Shown: positions 43,598-52,348 of the stretch, one piece after another
Numbering within the stretch: the stretch's first letter is position 1
How the letters are laid out: every line of letters begins with the position of its first letter
Source: Microvenator marinus
GTDB lineage: Bacteria; Myxococcota_A; Bradymonadia; Bradymonadales; Bradymonadaceae
Length of the DNA: 64,000 bases
NCBI RefSeq assembly: GCF_007993755.1
Contig: NZ_CP042467.1
Coordinates: 1,079,501-1,143,500, forward strand
Reading direction: 5' to 3'
Notes under the pieces: model-generated
Seen by the model: the letters and a program-made list of their open reading frames with translations, nothing else
The model's database searches: none
Told to the model about the DNA's origin: nothing
Program-made: the position numbers and the translations under genes

Positions 43598-44611
43598 ATG
43601 GATCGTCGTCTCATCGACTCTATCGTATCCTCCGGCACGGTTTCACGCGCCGACATGCAGCGCTACATCTTGCGTGCCACCAAGAACAAGGTGTCCGTGC
43701 TGCGCGAGATCTTCGAAGATCACCCGGACAGCGAAAGCATTGCGAAAGTGGTCGCAAGCCATCTGGGGGCTGAGTTTCTCCCACCAGACGCACTCGTTGC
43801 GCAAAAAAATGCGCTCGCCTTGGTCGCAGCGAAGAGCGCCGAGAATGCAGCATTACTGCCCCTCTCCTTTAAGGATGACACTCTTGTTGTTGCGGTCGCT
43901 GATGTGGAGTCCGCTTCGGAACTCTTGAACACCGTCAAGCTTGCCACGGGAAACGCCCCGGAAATCAAGATCAGCGCGTACCAAAGCCTCAAAGACGCCA
44001 TCGCTCATCACTATTTCGGAAAGCCATGGCAGTTTGCGCAAAGTCCTGAGAAGCCGGCACCTGGGCCTCCGGATCCAGAACCAGACTCCGAGGACATCAT
44101 CGACCTAAACGACCTCGTCGCGCCTCCAAAACTCGAACCGGATGAGGCCGTCATGCGGGCCAAACCTAAACGCCGGCCCTCACTTTCTTCGCCCCAATCC
44201 TTTGCAGGGTCCGAGAAACCGGAAAAGCCCAAGTCTCCAACGGTCGAGGTGAATCAGGCATTGGAAGACTTCGACGCGTTTTTAGACACCAACTCGACCG
44301 GGCAATTCGCAACCGACGATTCGTGGGAAGAAGAATTCTACAAGAGTCAGGGACAATCAGGATTTGGGTCACAATTCGGCGAATCCGAGGACGAACTCAA
44401 CGCTATCCAAGGCTTCGACCTCTTTGAGCCGAGTGAGATCGAACTCACGATTCAGGAGTTGGTTGACCGCCACGATGCACAAATCCAAAAACTCCAATCA
44501 GAACTCAAAAACCAGCGTGATGTTGTGGCGGTTCTTGTAGAAATGCTGCACGAATCACGGGTTCTGAACCGAAAGGAACTCTCCAAACGAGTCAAAGCGC
44601 GGCGAGGCTAA
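43598..44611 (+). CDS. Stand-alone GspE N-terminal (MshEN) domain protein
   Basis: Residues 1-145 match the type II secretion GspE N-terminal/MshEN fold (LIDSIVSSGTVSRADMQRYIL...VVASHLGAEFLPPDAL...AVADVESASELLNTVKLATG). Residues 145-285 are Pro- and acid-rich and probably disordered. The C-terminal 50 residues form a coiled coil (ELTIQELVDRHDAQIQKLQSEL). There is no ATPase domain. MshEN domains in other proteins bind c-di-GMP; the key Arg/Leu residues were not verified here. It follows glgP by 12 bases and may be co-transcribed. A role as a c-di-GMP sensor or adaptor is inference. Confidence 0.7.
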   Translation: MDRRLIDSIVSSGTVSRADMQRYILRATKNKVSVLREIFEDHPDSESIAKVVASHLGAEFLPPDALVAQKNALALVAAKSAENAALLPLSFKDDTLVVAVADVESASELLNTVKLATGNAPEIKISAYQSLKDAIAHHYFGKPWQFAQSPEKPAPGPPDPEPDSEDIIDLNDLVAPPKLEPDEAVMRAKPKRRPSLSSPQSFAGSEKPEKPKSPTVEVNQALEDFDAFLDTNSTGQFATDDSWEEEFYKSQGQSGFGSQFGESEDELNAIQGFDLFEPSEIELTIQELVDRHDAQIQKLQSELKNQRDVVAVLVEMLHESRVLNRKELSKRVKARRG

Positions 44612-44994
44612 GGTTTGAGTAGTCGGAGTTGAGCTTCGACCTCTTCCCAGGAGTAGCGACGTCCCTGATCAATACCAGGGCACTCTTTTCGTTCCCTAAC
44701 CCATCCACCTGGGGATTTTACGATTTCCGGCCAAAACGGATAAGTCCGACACTGCACAGGTCGCGCGCTATGGATTGTACACGCGTCATCGAGCAGAAAC
44801 GGACAGGCGGACTCCTCCGGCACATCTACATAGTACCGGCCATCGGAGGTCTCCAAGAAGCGTTCCTCGAACTCTTCCGGACTGATGCCCAAAAACGCCG
44901 AAGCCGTCGCGATATCTTCCTCAGTGAAGAAGACCCACCCAGGTTTCCGACAACATTCACCACAGCCCGTGCACTCGAAACGCAAGGACTTCAT
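44608..44994 (-). CDS. YkgJ-family cysteine-cluster protein
   Basis: The 128-residue protein has the YkgJ pattern: CTGCGECCRKPG at residues 9-20, then ACPFLLDDACTIHSARPVQCRTYPFWPEI. The conserved cysteines are thought to chelate zinc or an iron-sulfur cluster; the biochemical role of the family is unclear. Its start overlaps the stop of the upstream gene (ATGA) and its stop overlaps the convergent GspE-N gene by four bases. Confidence 0.88.
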   Translation of the reverse strand: MKSLRFECTGCGECCRKPGWVFFTEEDIATASAFLGISPEEFEERFLETSDGRYYVDVPEESACPFLLDDACTIHSARPVQCRTYPFWPEIVKSPGGWVRERKECPGIDQGRRYSWEEVEAQLRLLKP

Positions 44995-45896
44995 TCCAAT
45001 GGGTCCTTTGTCATCACGACCTTGGACTGGATGGACTGACCGCCAGGAGAAACCCCTACCTGCTCATAATTGACGCGTGCTCGATTCACCCGCTTGGCGT
45101 CGAGGTCCACCCAAAACTCACCTTTACCGATGCCGTGTCCTTCATACCCCGAACCCTTCGCTTTGCCCGTCAGGTTTTGGTCCACATAGGCCACGCGCTT
45201 ATCCGTGCCGGCGACATAGCCGCGAAAGGTCATGGTAACTTGGACTTCGCCGCTAATTACCTTACCCGAGGCATCTCGGGCCTCGATCGGAATCGTGTAA
45301 TTCCAAGCTTCATCCACATTGACGGCCTCCCGTGGGAAATGCGGCGAGAGGTAGTACGAGGCATCGGTGATGATACCGAGGAACTGCGAGAGCTCCCCGC
45401 TCGGCGTTGAAAGCAGCTCGATATTGGAAACCTTGCCATTAGAATCGATGGTCAATTGATGTTTCACTGTTTCGACGAGCTGGGCGATCTGACTCAGAAG
45501 GTCCGCAGGCACTGGCTGCTCGGCCGAAACCGCTTCCACGGCAACGTCGCGATACGCGCGTACATACTTTCCCTGTGTGCTTGGCGTTTGATCGACGACC
45601 ATCGAAATTTTTGTAGAAGAGGAACTCAACTCAGCCCCCACTCCCGCAGTCTGGGTCTGCTCAAGGCTCGTGCGCCACGAGCTTTCGCCAGGCTCAACCA
45701 TGAAACTCAGAGTCCCTTCACGTTCAAGTTCAGGCATTTTCTGAGCGCTCGCGGACGCGACTTCGCGCGTTGCAGACTCCCCGACCTCGCCTCCACCCTC
45801 AAAGGCGAAATAAAACCCAACTACGGCCAGGGCAATCCCGAGCCCAAATAGTGGCATCAACTTCTGCTTCTTTGGTTTGGTTTTTGATTCACTCAA
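44991..45896 (-). CDS. Membrane-anchored envelope protein of unknown function
   Basis: The 301-residue product starts with TTG (GGAG about nine bases upstream), has a short basic cytoplasmic tail and one transmembrane helix (about 14-32, LMPLFGLGIALAVVGFYFAF). The rest is a periplasmic domain (about 60-301), beta-rich with repeated features such as HQLTIDSNGKVSNIELLS and EVQVTMTFRGYVAG; it resembles DUF6263-type proteins, but the match is weak. It is coupled with the YkgJ gene downstream. Confidence 0.65.
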   Translation of the reverse strand: MSESKTKPKKQKLMPLFGLGIALAVVGFYFAFEGGGEVGESATREVASASAQKMPELEREGTLSFMVEPGESSWRTSLEQTQTAGVGAELSSSSTKISMVVDQTPSTQGKYVRAYRDVAVEAVSAEQPVPADLLSQIAQLVETVKHQLTIDSNGKVSNIELLSTPSGELSQFLGIITDASYYLSPHFPREAVNVDEAWNYTIPIEARDASGKVISGEVQVTMTFRGYVAGTDKRVAYVDQNLTGKAKGSGYEGHGIGKGEFWVDLDAKRVNRARVNYEQVGVSPGGQSIQSKVVMTKDPLE

Positions 45897-46036
45897 ACTG
45901 AGGACTCCATTCAGTGGGCGAGAGTGTCTTTAAGGGATCTTTGGATTTCCCGCAATTTGGTATGCGAACTTCAATGAAATGCATATTTGGGCGCGAGTAT
46001 CGTCTGAACGATTGAATACCGCGGCACCCATTGGTG

Positions 46037-46066
46037 TTGAGGTAGCGTTATTCAACGGATTCTAAT
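46037..46066 (+). promoter_or_regulatory. Candidate sigma-70 promoter of lolA
   Basis: TTGAGG (46037-46042) and TCTAAT (46061-46066) are separated by 18 bases in the 200-base region between the divergent TTG-start gene and lolA. The -10 differs from consensus at one base. The start point would be about 25 bases before the lolA ATG. Confidence 0.5.
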
Positions 46067-46096
46067 AGAGTCCCGGCTCGGTGAATTGGAGATAAT

Positions 46097-46768
46097 ATGA
46101 AGAACATTCTTGTCATGGTGCTTTTGGTTTTCGCAGCACAGAATGCTTGGGCACAAGATAACGGAACCCCGGATGAATATGCCGAGCGGGTCCAAGATTT
46201 CTATAAAGCAACGAGCGACTTTCAGTCGAAGTTCGTGCAAACTTACACGGACCTTGCTGCAGGCGACCAAAAGGTCAGCTTTGGGCGCGTCTATTTCAAA
46301 AAACCCGGGAAAATGCGTTGGGATTACCTCGTCGATAAGAACTCCTCTAAACGAGAGAAGGTCTACGTCAGTGATGGAGACGCCTTTTGGATTTACGAGA
46401 CGGAATTTCAGCAGGTCTTCAAACAATGCCTTGCGGAAAGCCAACTCCCTACCAGTCTTCGTTTCCTGATGGGTGAAGGGGACCTCTTAGCCGAGTTCAA
46501 CATCACGTTTGCGAAAGGTTCGACCGAAAAGGCGCCAAAGCTACGATTGGTCCCCAAAGTCCCCACATCGCGCTACAAAGAGTTGCAGTTCGAGGTCAAT
46601 CCAACCACCTACCAGGTGGTGAAAACGACCATTTTCGACCCATACGGCAACACAAATGAGATCAAGTTCGATGCGGCCTTGGTGAATAAAAACCTTCCGG
46701 ACTCCGGGTTTGTGTTTAAAACACCGAAAGGCGCTCGAGAGATCAATCCCCAAAAAACGTGTCAATAA
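46097..46768 (+). CDS. lolA: Outer-membrane lipoprotein carrier protein LolA
   Basis: The ATG (46097) has GGAG six bases upstream. The 223-residue protein has a signal peptide ending NAWA (residue 19). The mature part is LolA-like: YAERVQDFYKATSDFQSKFVQTY, GRVYFKKPGKMRWDY, VYVSDGDAFWIYE, LRFLMGEGDL and VKTTIFDPYGNTNEIKFD. LolA carries lipoproteins from LolCDE across the periplasm to the outer membrane, in keeping with the many lipoproteins in this window. The next gene starts one base after its stop. Confidence 0.93.
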   Translation: MKNILVMVLLVFAAQNAWAQDNGTPDEYAERVQDFYKATSDFQSKFVQTYTDLAAGDQKVSFGRVYFKKPGKMRWDYLVDKNSSKREKVYVSDGDAFWIYETEFQQVFKQCLAESQLPTSLRFLMGEGDLLAEFNITFAKGSTEKAPKLRLVPKVPTSRYKELQFEVNPTTYQVVKTTIFDPYGNTNEIKFDAALVNKNLPDSGFVFKTPKGAREINPQKTCQ

Positions 46769-46769
46769 T

Positions 46770-47582
46770 GTGACCCGCTTGAGTCTTTGTCAGCCAAGTC
46801 GAGAACGCTCCTGTGCTGCGTGCTGCGGAATCTATAACGACTCGGGAACTCGCGTCGAAGTGACGGCCGAAGTTCGTGAGCGTACACGGGAGTTTCGCTC
46901 GATCTCGCGCCCCCTCGAAGTCGAATCTCTAAGAGATTTCCGCCAAAAGTGGGAGAAAGAGGCTGACCAACGCCTCATGGCCGAGCTTCAAAACTGCCCA
47001 TTTGTAGGCTTCCTTGACGGACCCGACACAGCTCCAAGCGGACGACTTGGCTGTATGGTTCATCCTCTCCAAAACCAGGGATTTGACGGCCGAGACTGCG
47101 GGGTGTTCGACAGGCATATCTGCGAAGACTACCTTTGCGCCTCGTACAGCGTACTCTCGATGGACGAGAAGACGTTTATCGTAAACCTTCCGCTCGACGC
47201 GTACACCTACGGCTTGGTCATCACCGATCCAATGTTGATCAAACGAACTCTTTCGCTCGTGGCCACTGAGTTTGGCTCATCCCCACAGCTCTCCAAGACC
47301 AGCGAGTCGTTTCGCAGAGCACTGGCTGAGTTTTTCGAGTTCAAGCACAACTGGCCGTGGCGCGCACCCGACGCGAACTTTGGCCCTTTGAAGGCAGGAA
47401 AAGATCTCGAAACTCCTCGCCGCTCATTGATCTTGCCGGAGGGCGAGCTCTCTCCAGATCCTGTGGATGACTTGTTGGTATGTTTCGGCTCGACGTTTGA
47501 ATCTACCGATGACTTGCTCGAGGCGCGCGACCTGGTTCGCGCACGAATAGTCCAACTCGCCTCGATACTTGTGAATTCATGA
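46770..47582 (+). CDS. Cysteine-rich cytoplasmic protein, distantly YkgJ-like
   Basis: From the GTG at 46770 the protein has 270 residues and no signal peptide. Cysteines occur as CAACCG (about residues 16-21), CPFVGFL, GCMVHP, DCGVFDRHICEDYLC, a spacing reminiscent of YkgJ metal-binding clusters. The C-terminal 100 residues are without recognised motifs. The start is uncertain: there is no clear ribosome-binding site, and a longer frame to 46710 overlaps lolA. The stop overlaps the start of the 32-residue membrane peptide at 47579 (ATGA). Confidence 0.6.
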   Translation: MTRLSLCQPSRERSCAACCGIYNDSGTRVEVTAEVRERTREFRSISRPLEVESLRDFRQKWEKEADQRLMAELQNCPFVGFLDGPDTAPSGRLGCMVHPLQNQGFDGRDCGVFDRHICEDYLCASYSVLSMDEKTFIVNLPLDAYTYGLVITDPMLIKRTLSLVATEFGSSPQLSKTSESFRRALAEFFEFKHNWPWRAPDANFGPLKAGKDLETPRRSLILPEGELSPDPVDDLLVCFGSTFESTDDLLEARDLVRARIVQLASILVNS

Positions 47583-47677
47583 TCGCTTCATTAGACTCTA
47601 CGTTTGTGATTGTAATGACGCTGCTGGTTTCGACCGGTACCCTGCTTTTTGTGCAACTATGGCGAGAAGAAGACTAA
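47579..47677 (+). CDS. 32-residue membrane peptide
   Basis: A short frame (ATG 47579 to TAA 47677) encodes 32 residues with a hydrophobic core (about residues 9-27) and the tail LWREED. Its start overlaps the stop of the upstream gene (ATGA) and its last 19 bases overlap the next gene. The layout is typical of a small membrane peptide, but no family is recognised. Evidence rests on the coupling and hydrophobicity; chance overlap is possible. Confidence 0.45.
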   Translation: MIASLDSTFVIVMTLLVSTGTLLFVQLWREED

Positions 47678-48894
47678 CAATTGTGATGGTGCTCGGGCTC
47701 TCGTTGAACGCGTGTGAAGGGTCGTTTGACGTGAACTCCACGCAAATGAATCTGCCCGACCAAAGTCAACCTCAGCCGGACGCTTCCGCTGATTTCAGCA
47801 CCCCGGACCTCGCCCCAAACACAGATATGGGCACATTCGAAGACGCGGATGAGGACCTCGCGGAGCCTTCTCCGTGCGAAACTGTGCAGTGTGGGGACAA
47901 TGCGACCTGCTCTGAGGGCACGTGCGCATGCAATTCGGGATTCACGGGTGACCCCAATGCGGGTTGCACACCCGCTGACCCATGCGCTGAGATTCAGTGT
48001 CAATATGGCGCCACATGTAACGCTGGAGATTGCATATGCGATGCAGGCTTTGAAGAAGACGGTGACAACTGTGTTCAGATCACTCCTGGTGATACCGCCG
48101 CACGAACGCGAGATGAGGTATGTCAAAAGTGGCAGACCGATCACCCAACTACCTCAACTACCATGTGGCAGGTGGAACCGGCCGATGCCTGCGATCCGGG
48201 CGTAATCCACCCCACGGTGTTGACCGACGCGCTTCGCCGAACGAGTCTCTTCCGTTGGCTTGTGGGGCTGCCAGGCGTGACATCTGCCCCAGGGGCCGCC
48301 GAATCGACTCAGGCCTGTGCGACCACTCTGGCTGCGTCAAACCGCGGGCTCTCTCATAGCCTTGACGAAACCTATACCTGTTACACTCCAGCCGCTGCGC
48401 AAGGGGCTGGGTCGAGCAACCTCGCCTTAGGTGTAAATCACCCTGCAAGCTCAGTAGACCTCTATATTGGAGATGTTGGGGTGCGTAGCCTTGGTCACCG
48501 ACGCTGGATCTTCAACCCGCGCATGGGAGCCACCAACTTCGGACAGCGCAACAACTATTCATGCATGTACGCCTTTGATAGCTCATCGAATGCCAACCCA
48601 GAGTACGTTGCGTATCCAGCGCCCGGCTTTTTCCCGCGCTCCGCCTTGATTGGATACTGGTCTTTTGGGAGCACCCAACTCAACCTAAGCAACGCGACTG
48701 TGACCATGACCCGAACGGATACCAATGCAGAGGTCCCAGTGAATGACGTCAACGTCCCCTCGGGTAACTATGGCATTCGCGTCGTTGCCTGGCAGGTCCC
48801 CGGCGCGGAGCTAGACGTTGAGTATGAAATCACGATTGGGCTCGCGAGCGGCGAAACCCGGGTCTATCGGACCACTTTGGTCAATTGCAATTGA
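47659..48894 (+). CDS. Lipoprotein with EGF-like repeats and a CAP/SCP-like domain
   Basis: The 411-residue product has a lipoprotein signal (VMVLGLSLNA-Cys19), an acidic Pro-rich linker, and two EGF-like repeats (about residues 73-140, CETVQCGDNATCSEGTCACNSGF-type spacing). A C-terminal domain (about 150-411) follows with VRSLGHRRWIFNPRMG, a signature of bacterial CAP/SCP domains. It is probably displayed on the cell surface; the role is unknown. Such EGF-plus-domain lipoproteins are common in Myxococcota. A basic MARRR start fits. Confidence 0.72.
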   Translation: MARRRLTIVMVLGLSLNACEGSFDVNSTQMNLPDQSQPQPDASADFSTPDLAPNTDMGTFEDADEDLAEPSPCETVQCGDNATCSEGTCACNSGFTGDPNAGCTPADPCAEIQCQYGATCNAGDCICDAGFEEDGDNCVQITPGDTAARTRDEVCQKWQTDHPTTSTTMWQVEPADACDPGVIHPTVLTDALRRTSLFRWLVGLPGVTSAPGAAESTQACATTLAASNRGLSHSLDETYTCYTPAAAQGAGSSNLALGVNHPASSVDLYIGDVGVRSLGHRRWIFNPRMGATNFGQRNNYSCMYAFDSSSNANPEYVAYPAPGFFPRSALIGYWSFGSTQLNLSNATVTMTRTDTNAEVPVNDVNVPSGNYGIRVVAWQVPGAELDVEYEITIGLASGETRVYRTTLVNCN

Positions 48895-48935
48895 TGGTCA
48901 TTTTTAAGAATCGACAAGTTTCTTTCACTTTATGA

Positions 48936-48963
48936 TTGACCGCGCTAAACTGGCGCATATGTT
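48936..48963 (+). promoter_or_regulatory. Candidate promoter of the CNNM/CorC-type gene
   Basis: TTGACC (48936-48941) and TATGTT (48958-48963) are separated by 16 bases in the 120-base gap before the TTG start at 49015. A CCGAGC-tagac-GCTCGG hairpin follows in the presumed leader. Confidence 0.45.
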
Positions 48964-49014
48964 GACGGCCCCGAGCTAGACGCTCGGAAGAAACGAAAAA
49001 AAGGTAATTATCCC

Positions 49015-50316
49015 TTGGACCCTGAACCCTGGTCTTCTTTAGTCGTTGAGCTCGTCCTTCTTTTTGCAGTGTTGGGAGTCTCGGCATTTTTGTCCGCAGC
49101 TGAAACCTCGCTGACGTCTCTCAGTGGCGCGCGAGCGCAACAAATGATCGAGGAAGAACGCGCCACCTGGATGAATCTCTGGGTGAAATCGCCCTCCATG
49201 GTCATCACATCCATTCTGGTTGGGAAGAGTTTGGCCAACGTGCTCTTTGTGGTGCTGGCGATCTTGGTCGCTCAAGAGCTCCTCACGACAGCCGAGTTTG
49301 ACACGTGGGGCGTCTATCTCCTCGTAGCTAGCGTCGCCTTCGCACTTCTGACCTTTGCTGAGGTGGCACCAAAAACTCTCGGAAAACGCTTCTATAAAGG
49401 ATTCGCCAGTGTATCTGTCCGGGTCCTCAGGGGCCCTTTCTACCTTTTTTACCCGCTTACCTGGCTCTACACCGAACTGACCCAACAGCTTTTCCGGAAA
49501 CTCGGCGGGTCGCACTCCACGCCTGGCCCACTGACCTTCGACGAAATCGAGTACATGCTCGATATGAACGAGTCCGAGGATAACGACCATACGCGGCTCT
49601 TGCGCTCAGTCGTTGAATTCCCCGACACACTCGTGCGCGAAGTCATGGTCCCCAGAACGGATATCGTCTCGCTTTCGGCAGACATGAAGTCCACTCAGAT
49701 CATCCAAACCCTTGTGGACTGCGGTCACTCTAGACTCCCCGTCTATGAAAGCTCCTTGGATAATATCCTCGGGATTTTCTACGCAAAGGACTTAATGCGA
49801 TTCCACGCGGACAACGGGACATTCGAAGGCTTTGACCCTACCGCGATTCTGCGCGACCCCTATTTCGTGCCGGAATCCAAACGAATTGCCGATCTACTCG
49901 GCGAGTTCCAGCGACAACGCATGCACATTGCGGTGGTGGTCGACGAATTCGGCGGAACCTCCGGAATCATTACGCTCGAAGATATCGTGGAAGAGATTTT
50001 CGGCGATATTCAAGACGAATACGACGAAGAACCAGCACAGATCACAGAACTCGGTGAGCAGAAACTCATCGCAGACGCGCGCGTGCCTATCTACGAGATC
50101 GAAGAGTATTACGACCTCGACCTTCCGGACCATCCAGACTATGAAACGCTTGCGGGATTCATACTTGCTCATGCAGGGAGCGTCCCCCTAACGGGCCAAG
50201 TCTTCGAGTTGCACGGTCTGAAGTTTGAGATCAAAGATGCCGACGCAAAGAAAATCATCTCCGTTGCAATCGAACCCATCTCCGAGTCCGAATTCATCGA
50301 AGAAGCCGTCGGCTGA
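49015..50316 (+). CDS. CNNM/CorC-type transporter (DUF21, CBS pair, CorC_HlyC)
   Basis: The 433-residue protein has an N-terminal DUF21 membrane domain with three or four helices (to about residue 160, SAFLSAAETSLTSLS), two CBS domains (about 195-320, VREVMVPRTDIVSL and HIAVVVDEFGGTSGIITLEDI) and a C-terminal CorC_HlyC domain. Relatives export magnesium or cobalt or have been called hemolysins. The start is TTG with AAGG rather far upstream; no better start exists before residue 40. It overlaps the following MFS gene. Confidence 0.87.
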   Translation: MDPEPWSSLVVELVLLFAVLGVSAFLSAAETSLTSLSGARAQQMIEEERATWMNLWVKSPSMVITSILVGKSLANVLFVVLAILVAQELLTTAEFDTWGVYLLVASVAFALLTFAEVAPKTLGKRFYKGFASVSVRVLRGPFYLFYPLTWLYTELTQQLFRKLGGSHSTPGPLTFDEIEYMLDMNESEDNDHTRLLRSVVEFPDTLVREVMVPRTDIVSLSADMKSTQIIQTLVDCGHSRLPVYESSLDNILGIFYAKDLMRFHADNGTFEGFDPTAILRDPYFVPESKRIADLLGEFQRQRMHIAVVVDEFGGTSGIITLEDIVEEIFGDIQDEYDEEPAQITELGEQKLIADARVPIYEIEEYYDLDLPDHPDYETLAGFILAHAGSVPLTGQVFELHGLKFEIKDADAKKIISVAIEPISESEFIEEAVG

Positions 50317-51535
50317 CCGACCCCTACTCCGCCTACTTCCAATCTCAATTCTCAATATCGTCGAGCTCGGGATCGCACTGCCGGTCTTACCAGCGATCGC
50401 TCTGGCGCTCGGTGCCACGGCTTTCGATGTCGGGCTCCTCTATATGCTCCAATCCTTGGGGCAGTTCTTGACCGGCCCCATTTGGGGCCGACTCTCCGAT
50501 CGGTTCGGCCGCAAGAACATCCTGATGATCACCTTTGCGCTGGCGGCTCTAGCGGAGATCCTTACCGCATTTGCCACAAGTCTGATCGCCCTTTTCATCA
50601 CCCGATTCTTTGTCGGCCTTTGTGCGGGCAACGTTGCGGCAGCTTCTGCATACGTCGCGGACGTCACCACCCAAGAAGACCGATCCAAAGGAATGGCAGT
50701 GATAGGGGTGAGTTTCGGGCTCGGCTTTACGATCGGCCCGGCCATTGGCGCCCTAATCTCGTTTCTAGCACCAGAAACGATAAGCGTCTGGGGACTCGGT
50801 CTACCCTTTCTCGTCGCCGGCCTCCTGAGTCTTTTCACGCTGATTTTAACTGCATTTGTCTTGAGGGAGCCTCCTCTCTCGGCTGAAGAGCGCCAGAACC
50901 GACGCGGCCCGCAGCCCCCAATTCGCGAGATCCTAAATCACCCAGGCATGCTCCCTATGGTGCTCATGTTTTTCGCGTACACCATGAGCGCCTCAGTCCT
51001 TGAGGCGACGTTCTTCCTCTACGCCGCCGACGAGTTCTCCCTACGCGCTGAACATATCGGCGCCACGTTTGCTGGACTTGGACTGCTTCTGGCCATTCTT
51101 CAAGGGAGTGTAGGAAAGGTCGCAAAACGCCTCGGCGATCCCGCCATGGTTCTCCTAGGTATCGGACTCTGCAGCGTTGGACTGGTTCTTTCGGTCAGCG
51201 TTGAGAGTCTTCTGATCTTCCTAATGTTTGTTGCTATCGCCACCGCTGGCCGAGCCTATATGCATCCAGGACTACTTGCATTGACCTCAAAGGTCTCACC
51301 AACACCCGCTCTCGCCGGGACTTTCCTCGGGATCCTGCAGAGTTTTGGCTCACTTGGCCGCATCTCCGGACCAGCTATTGGTGGTTGGACCTACGAATAC
51401 GTCTCTCACGAAGCCCCCTTTATCATTGCGGGCCTCTTCCTCTTAGTGTGCGGAATTGTTTGGAAAATTACTCTTGGACGACAGGAGAATCAAATATTCG
51501 ACTCTGAAGTTTCAAAAAAGTTTGAAACCTCTTGA
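50237..51535 (+). CDS. Major facilitator superfamily transporter, TetA-like
   Basis: The 432-residue protein has about 12 transmembrane segments and the MFS motif A (GRLSDRFGRKNILM) in the loop between helices 2 and 3, as well as GFTIGPAIGAL. This is the DHA1 drug:proton antiporter type; the substrate cannot be told. The first 27 residues are Ser/Pro/Lys-rich. The start is uncertain: the ATG at 50237 overlaps the previous gene by 80 bases, and a TTG or other codon nearer the previous stop is possible. An 8-bp inverted repeat GTTTCAAA-aaag-TTTGAAAC covers the end of the gene (51509-51528). Confidence 0.82.
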   Translation: MPTQRKSSPLQSNPSPSPNSSKKPSADRPLLRLLPISILNIVELGIALPVLPAIALALGATAFDVGLLYMLQSLGQFLTGPIWGRLSDRFGRKNILMITFALAALAEILTAFATSLIALFITRFFVGLCAGNVAAASAYVADVTTQEDRSKGMAVIGVSFGLGFTIGPAIGALISFLAPETISVWGLGLPFLVAGLLSLFTLILTAFVLREPPLSAEERQNRRGPQPPIREILNHPGMLPMVLMFFAYTMSASVLEATFFLYAADEFSLRAEHIGATFAGLGLLLAILQGSVGKVAKRLGDPAMVLLGIGLCSVGLVLSVSVESLLIFLMFVAIATAGRAYMHPGLLALTSKVSPTPALAGTFLGILQSFGSLGRISGPAIGGWTYEYVSHEAPFIIAGLFLLVCGIVWKITLGRQENQIFDSEVSKKFETS

Positions 51536-51698
51536 GCGATTTGATAGCTTCCGCAGCGACTCGAGTCATCCATTTGGTATGACCCTTTTTAGTTGTTCAT
51601 CGAGTCCCTAATCATCACAATTTTGCGGCAATAGCTCCGCTGAATCTGTTGCGTTTTTGATTCGCAATTTTTGCGGCTCAAACCAGCAACAAATAAGG

Positions 51699-51728
51699 TT
51701 GACATCGGATTTATTGCTATGGGATAGA
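51699..51728 (+). promoter_or_regulatory. Candidate promoter of the act-cox respiratory operon
   Basis: A perfect TTGACA (51699-51704) and GATAGA (51723-51728) are separated by 18 bases, about 55 bases before the actA start. The 250-base region 51536-51785 is the only sizable gap before the operon and has no other gene. The -10 is weak, so a regulator may be needed. Confidence 0.5.
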
Positions 51729-51785
51729 GGGGCCGCTTTTCGCCACCCGAAGGCGATTCCTCAAGTTCGTTTGGAGCAGCGCTGT

Positions 51786-52295
51786 ATGAGCACACGCTAC
51801 CTCAGTGTCATTGGCCTAATGGTCATCTCAATCTTGATCGCTTTCTCTGGCTGCATTAACCCTCGTAAGGGATATGCACCCGAGCAACCGATTGCGTTTA
51901 GTCACCAACTCCACGCAGGGCAGAATCAAATTCCCTGTAGGTATTGCCACGTCTCCCCTGGGGAGGGTCCGCACTCGTCGGTGCCTGGCGCAAATACCTG
52001 TATGAACTGCCATACTATGGTGCTGCCGCAGAGCCCCGAGATTCAAAAGATCAAGAATGCTTGGGAAACTGGCAAGCCCATTGAGTGGGTAAAGGTCCAC
52101 GACCTCCCTGACCATGCGCGTTTCAGCCACTCGCCGCACATCAACTTTGGGTTTGATTGCAGTGAGTGTCACGGCCAGGTCAACACCATGGATGTCGTGT
52201 CCACGCAGAACGAATTCAACATGGGGTGGTGTGTGGATTGCCACCGCGACCCCAAGCATAACGCATCTGTCGATTGTGTGACCTGCCACTATTAA
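51786..52295 (+). CDS. actA: Alternative complex III subunit ActA, penta-heme cytochrome c lipoprotein
   Basis: The ATG at 51786 gives 169 residues with a lipoprotein signal (VISILIAFSG-Cys23). Five CxxCH heme sites are visible at 51-55 (CRYCH), 72-76 (CMNCH), 125-129 (CSECH), 149-153 (CVDCH) and 164-168 (CVTCH), exactly as in ActA. ActA accepts electrons from the ActB iron-sulfur clusters on the periplasmic side. The upstream part of the frame (from 51657) has no family similarity. It begins the act operon; actB follows after 53 bases. Confidence 0.95.
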   Translation: MSTRYLSVIGLMVISILIAFSGCINPRKGYAPEQPIAFSHQLHAGQNQIPCRYCHVSPGEGPHSSVPGANTCMNCHTMVLPQSPEIQKIKNAWETGKPIEWVKVHDLPDHARFSHSPHINFGFDCSECHGQVNTMDVVSTQNEFNMGWCVDCHRDPKHNASVDCVTCHY

Positions 52296-52348
52296 GAGGC
52301 GCTGGACTAATTACACGAACGTGAACCAAACCGGATTCCCTTCCGGAT

